Translations under genes and position numbers: made by a program
DNA from: an uncultured Faecalibacterium sp.
GTDB lineage: Bacteria; Bacillota; Clostridia; Oscillospirales; Ruminococcaceae
Assembly (NCBI GenBank): GCA_900772565.1
Contig: CAAHET010000131.1
Location: forward strand, 1-6,954
DNA length: 6,954 nucleotides
Direction: 5' to 3'
The notes under the pieces: generated by a model
Told to the model about the DNA's origin: nothing
Databases searched by the model: none
Seen by the model: the letters and a program-made list of their open reading frames with translations, nothing else
In this document: positions 5,888 to 6,954 of the stretch, one piece after another
Numbering within the stretch: position 1 is the first letter of the stretch
How the letters are laid out: each line of letters starts with the position of its first letter

Positions 5888-6751
5888 TCACCTCAACACG
5901 TTATAAACAAAGCAGGATGCCCCATACAGCAGATACACATGGGCGGGGTAGAACCAGTAGAACAGCTGCTTGTGGCCGCTGCCGCGCTGCCCGTTGTACA
6001 GCAGCATCAGCAGCACCGCCAGCACCCCGAACCACTCGTAGCAGTCGGTAAACATCTGCGTCCACACAAAGCCCTCCTGCCTGCAAAGCATCCCAAAGGT
6101 CAATACAAAGTCACACAGGAAAATCACCAGTGCCCATACTGTCAGCTGCACGCGGCGATGACCCCGCAGGGCATACAGCAGCACACCGCCCAGCAAAAAG
6201 CTCCAGCCGCCGTCCGTGATGGTCGTCCACATAGGCAGCGGGCTTGTAATGACAAAGGCCACGATCGTTGAAGCAATGGGCATCTCCTGCACCCCGGGGA
6301 AAAGCAGCAGAAACACGATCACCACAAACGGCCAGCACAAGACGGCGGCAATGGCGCCAATGCCCTTCGCAAATTTCTTTTCCCGCAGCCAGTCAATACC
6401 CTGCCAGACGATGCACAGCAGCGCAAGATCCTGAAAAATAGCATTCAGCGGGTAAAAGCCATCCCCGCGCCGGAAGGCTTTGGCGTAGATCATAAAGAAT
6501 TCCAGCGCTGCCATGGCCGCGCCGATGGCCCAGATGCGGATAAAATACCGCTTGCGGTCATGGGTGTGGGCAAAGCCCTCCACCGTGCAGAACAGAAACA
6601 GCGGCGCACTGAGCCGCCCCAGCATACTGAACACCGTTGGGATGCAGCCGGTGAACTCGAAGAAATAATGAATGTGGTCCAGCACCATCAGCGCCAGTGC
6701 GATAGTCTTGAGCTGGGTACCGTCCAGCCCCTTTTTCGTTAATTTGTCCAT
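5888..6751 (-). CDS. TraX-family integral membrane protein (putative acyltransferase)
   Basis: A polytopic membrane protein of 287 residues with about eight or more hydrophobic segments. It carries the TraX family pattern: LKTIALALMVLDHIHYFF (14-31), GRLSAPLFLF (45-54), the EGFAHTHDRKRYFIR loop (58-72), the YNGQRG loop (252-257) and the C-terminal FYWFYPAHVYLLY block (264-276). In plasmid F, TraX N-acetylates pilin; chromosomal copies in Firmicutes have no settled role and probably acylate a surface component. ATG 6751 is preferred over the upstream ATG 6775 because AAAGGAGAG (6757-6765 in plus coordinates) lies ideally before it and the eight extra residues look unlike the family. No conjugation genes are nearby. 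It is the first gene of an operon with the two-component pair. Confidence 0.88.
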   Translation of the reverse strand: MDKLTKKGLDGTQLKTIALALMVLDHIHYFFEFTGCIPTVFSMLGRLSAPLFLFCTVEGFAHTHDRKRYFIRIWAIGAAMAALEFFMIYAKAFRRGDGFYPLNAIFQDLALLCIVWQGIDWLREKKFAKGIGAIAAVLCWPFVVIVFLLLFPGVQEMPIASTIVAFVITSPLPMWTTITDGGWSFLLGGVLLYALRGHRRVQLTVWALVIFLCDFVLTFGMLCRQEGFVWTQMFTDCYEWFGVLAVLLMLLYNGQRGSGHKQLFYWFYPAHVYLLYGASCFVYNVLR

Positions 6752-6820
6752 ACAGACTCTCCTTTCTTTGTGCATCCAGTGTAACAGGAAAATCTGTAGA
6801 AAGTATAAGGTTCTGCCTTT

Positions 6821-6849
6821 ATGATACTATTTTCTGTCCCGAAAAGCAA
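6821..6849 (-). promoter_or_regulatory. Sigma-70-type promoter of the traX-like / two-component operon
   Basis: Reading the minus strand: TTGCTT (6849-6844), a 17-bp spacer, and TATCAT (6826-6821). The -35 begins directly after the T run of the rRNA terminator, which insulates it. A second -10-like TATACT at 6807-6802 has no matching -35. Transcription would start near 6814, about 60 nt before the gene. Confidence 0.55.
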
Positions 6850-6850
6850 C

Positions 6851-6880
6851 AAAAAAGCCCTGAGACTTTCATCTCAGAAC
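6851..6880 (-). terminator. Rho-independent terminator of the rRNA operon
   Basis: On the minus strand, a nine-pair stem (6880-6872 with 6865-6857, two G-U pairs) and a 6-nt loop are followed by six T (6856-6851). It lies 10 bp after the 5S 3' end. Confidence 0.88.
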
Positions 6881-6890
6881 TTTTCATTAA

Positions 6891-6954
6891 GTCGGCGACT
6901 ACCTATTTTCACAAGCCGTTTCCAGCTAACTATCTTCGGCACAAGTAAGCTTAA
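6891..6954 (-). rRNA. rrf: 5S ribosomal RNA, 3' part (5' end outside window)
   Basis: The complement reads TTAAGC..., continuing GTGCCGAAGATAGTTAGC, TGGAAACGGC and TGTGAAAATAGGTAG, ending GTCGCCGAC. These are the conserved 3' half of bacterial 5S rRNA, beginning in the GAAGTTAAGC block. About 64 of some 117 nt are present. The 3' end is set at 6891 from the terminal-helix sequence and may be off by a base or two. It marks the end of an rRNA operon that runs in from the right; the rest of the operon is outside the window. Confidence 0.88.

Noticed and set aside
4555..6051. 498-codon plus-strand open frame antisense to the kinase and regulator
   Set aside because: Low-complexity Pro/Arg/Ala-rich product typical of GC-rich antisense shadows; the opposite strand holds clear two-component motifs.
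5888..6751. TraX as evidence of a conjugative element
   Set aside because: No relaxase, type IV secretion or integrase genes nearby; chromosomal TraX-like genes are common in gut Firmicutes.
1..6954. CRISPR array, tRNA, transposase, toxin-antitoxin or phage genes
   Set aside because: No regular spaced direct repeats, no tRNA-like cloverleaf and no such proteins seen; the AbrB-like gene has no toxin partner and its neighbour is a hydrolase.

Overview
This looks like a chromosomal segment of a GC-rich gut Clostridia member, most like Faecalibacterium or a close Oscillospiraceae relative. The inference rests on strong GC bias in third codon positions, AGGAGG-type ribosome binding sites, the style of the ATP synthase, AbrB and TraX-like proteins, and palindromic repeats in the gene gaps. 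The genus is inferred from composition and protein style, not from a search.

Left part, + strand (1-2640): the 3' end of atpD (F1 beta) and a complete atpC (F1 epsilon) end an ATP synthase operon that closes at a 17-bp hairpin terminator. A 342-bp gap follows, holding a small inverted-repeat element, an extended -10 promoter and a leader with a well-placed Shine-Dalgarno that does not belong to the next annotated start. Then comes a monovalent cation:H+ antiporter with its own 16-bp hairpin terminator.

Middle, + strand (2641-4271): a ~195-bp palindrome-rich intergenic repeat, then a regulated promoter with two perfect matches to the Spo0A box (TGNCGAA), the second overlapping the -35. The promoter drives a two-gene operon: an AbrB-family transition-state regulator with a cysteine-rich tail, and an alpha/beta hydrolase of the monoacylglycerol-lipase type. 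A 16-bp hairpin ends it and also serves the convergent operon.

Right part, - strand (4274-6954): reading leftwards, the 3' part of a 5S rRNA (end of an rRNA operon) and its terminator, then at once a promoter for three tightly linked genes. These are a TraX-family membrane protein, an OmpR-type response regulator (4-bp gap) and a sensor kinase (overlapping start). The kinase ends directly after its phospho-acceptor helices and has no ATP-binding domain.

The points most worth following up are the Spo0A-box arrangement in front of abrB, the kinase lacking a catalytic domain, the TraX/two-component operon, and the antiporter leader.
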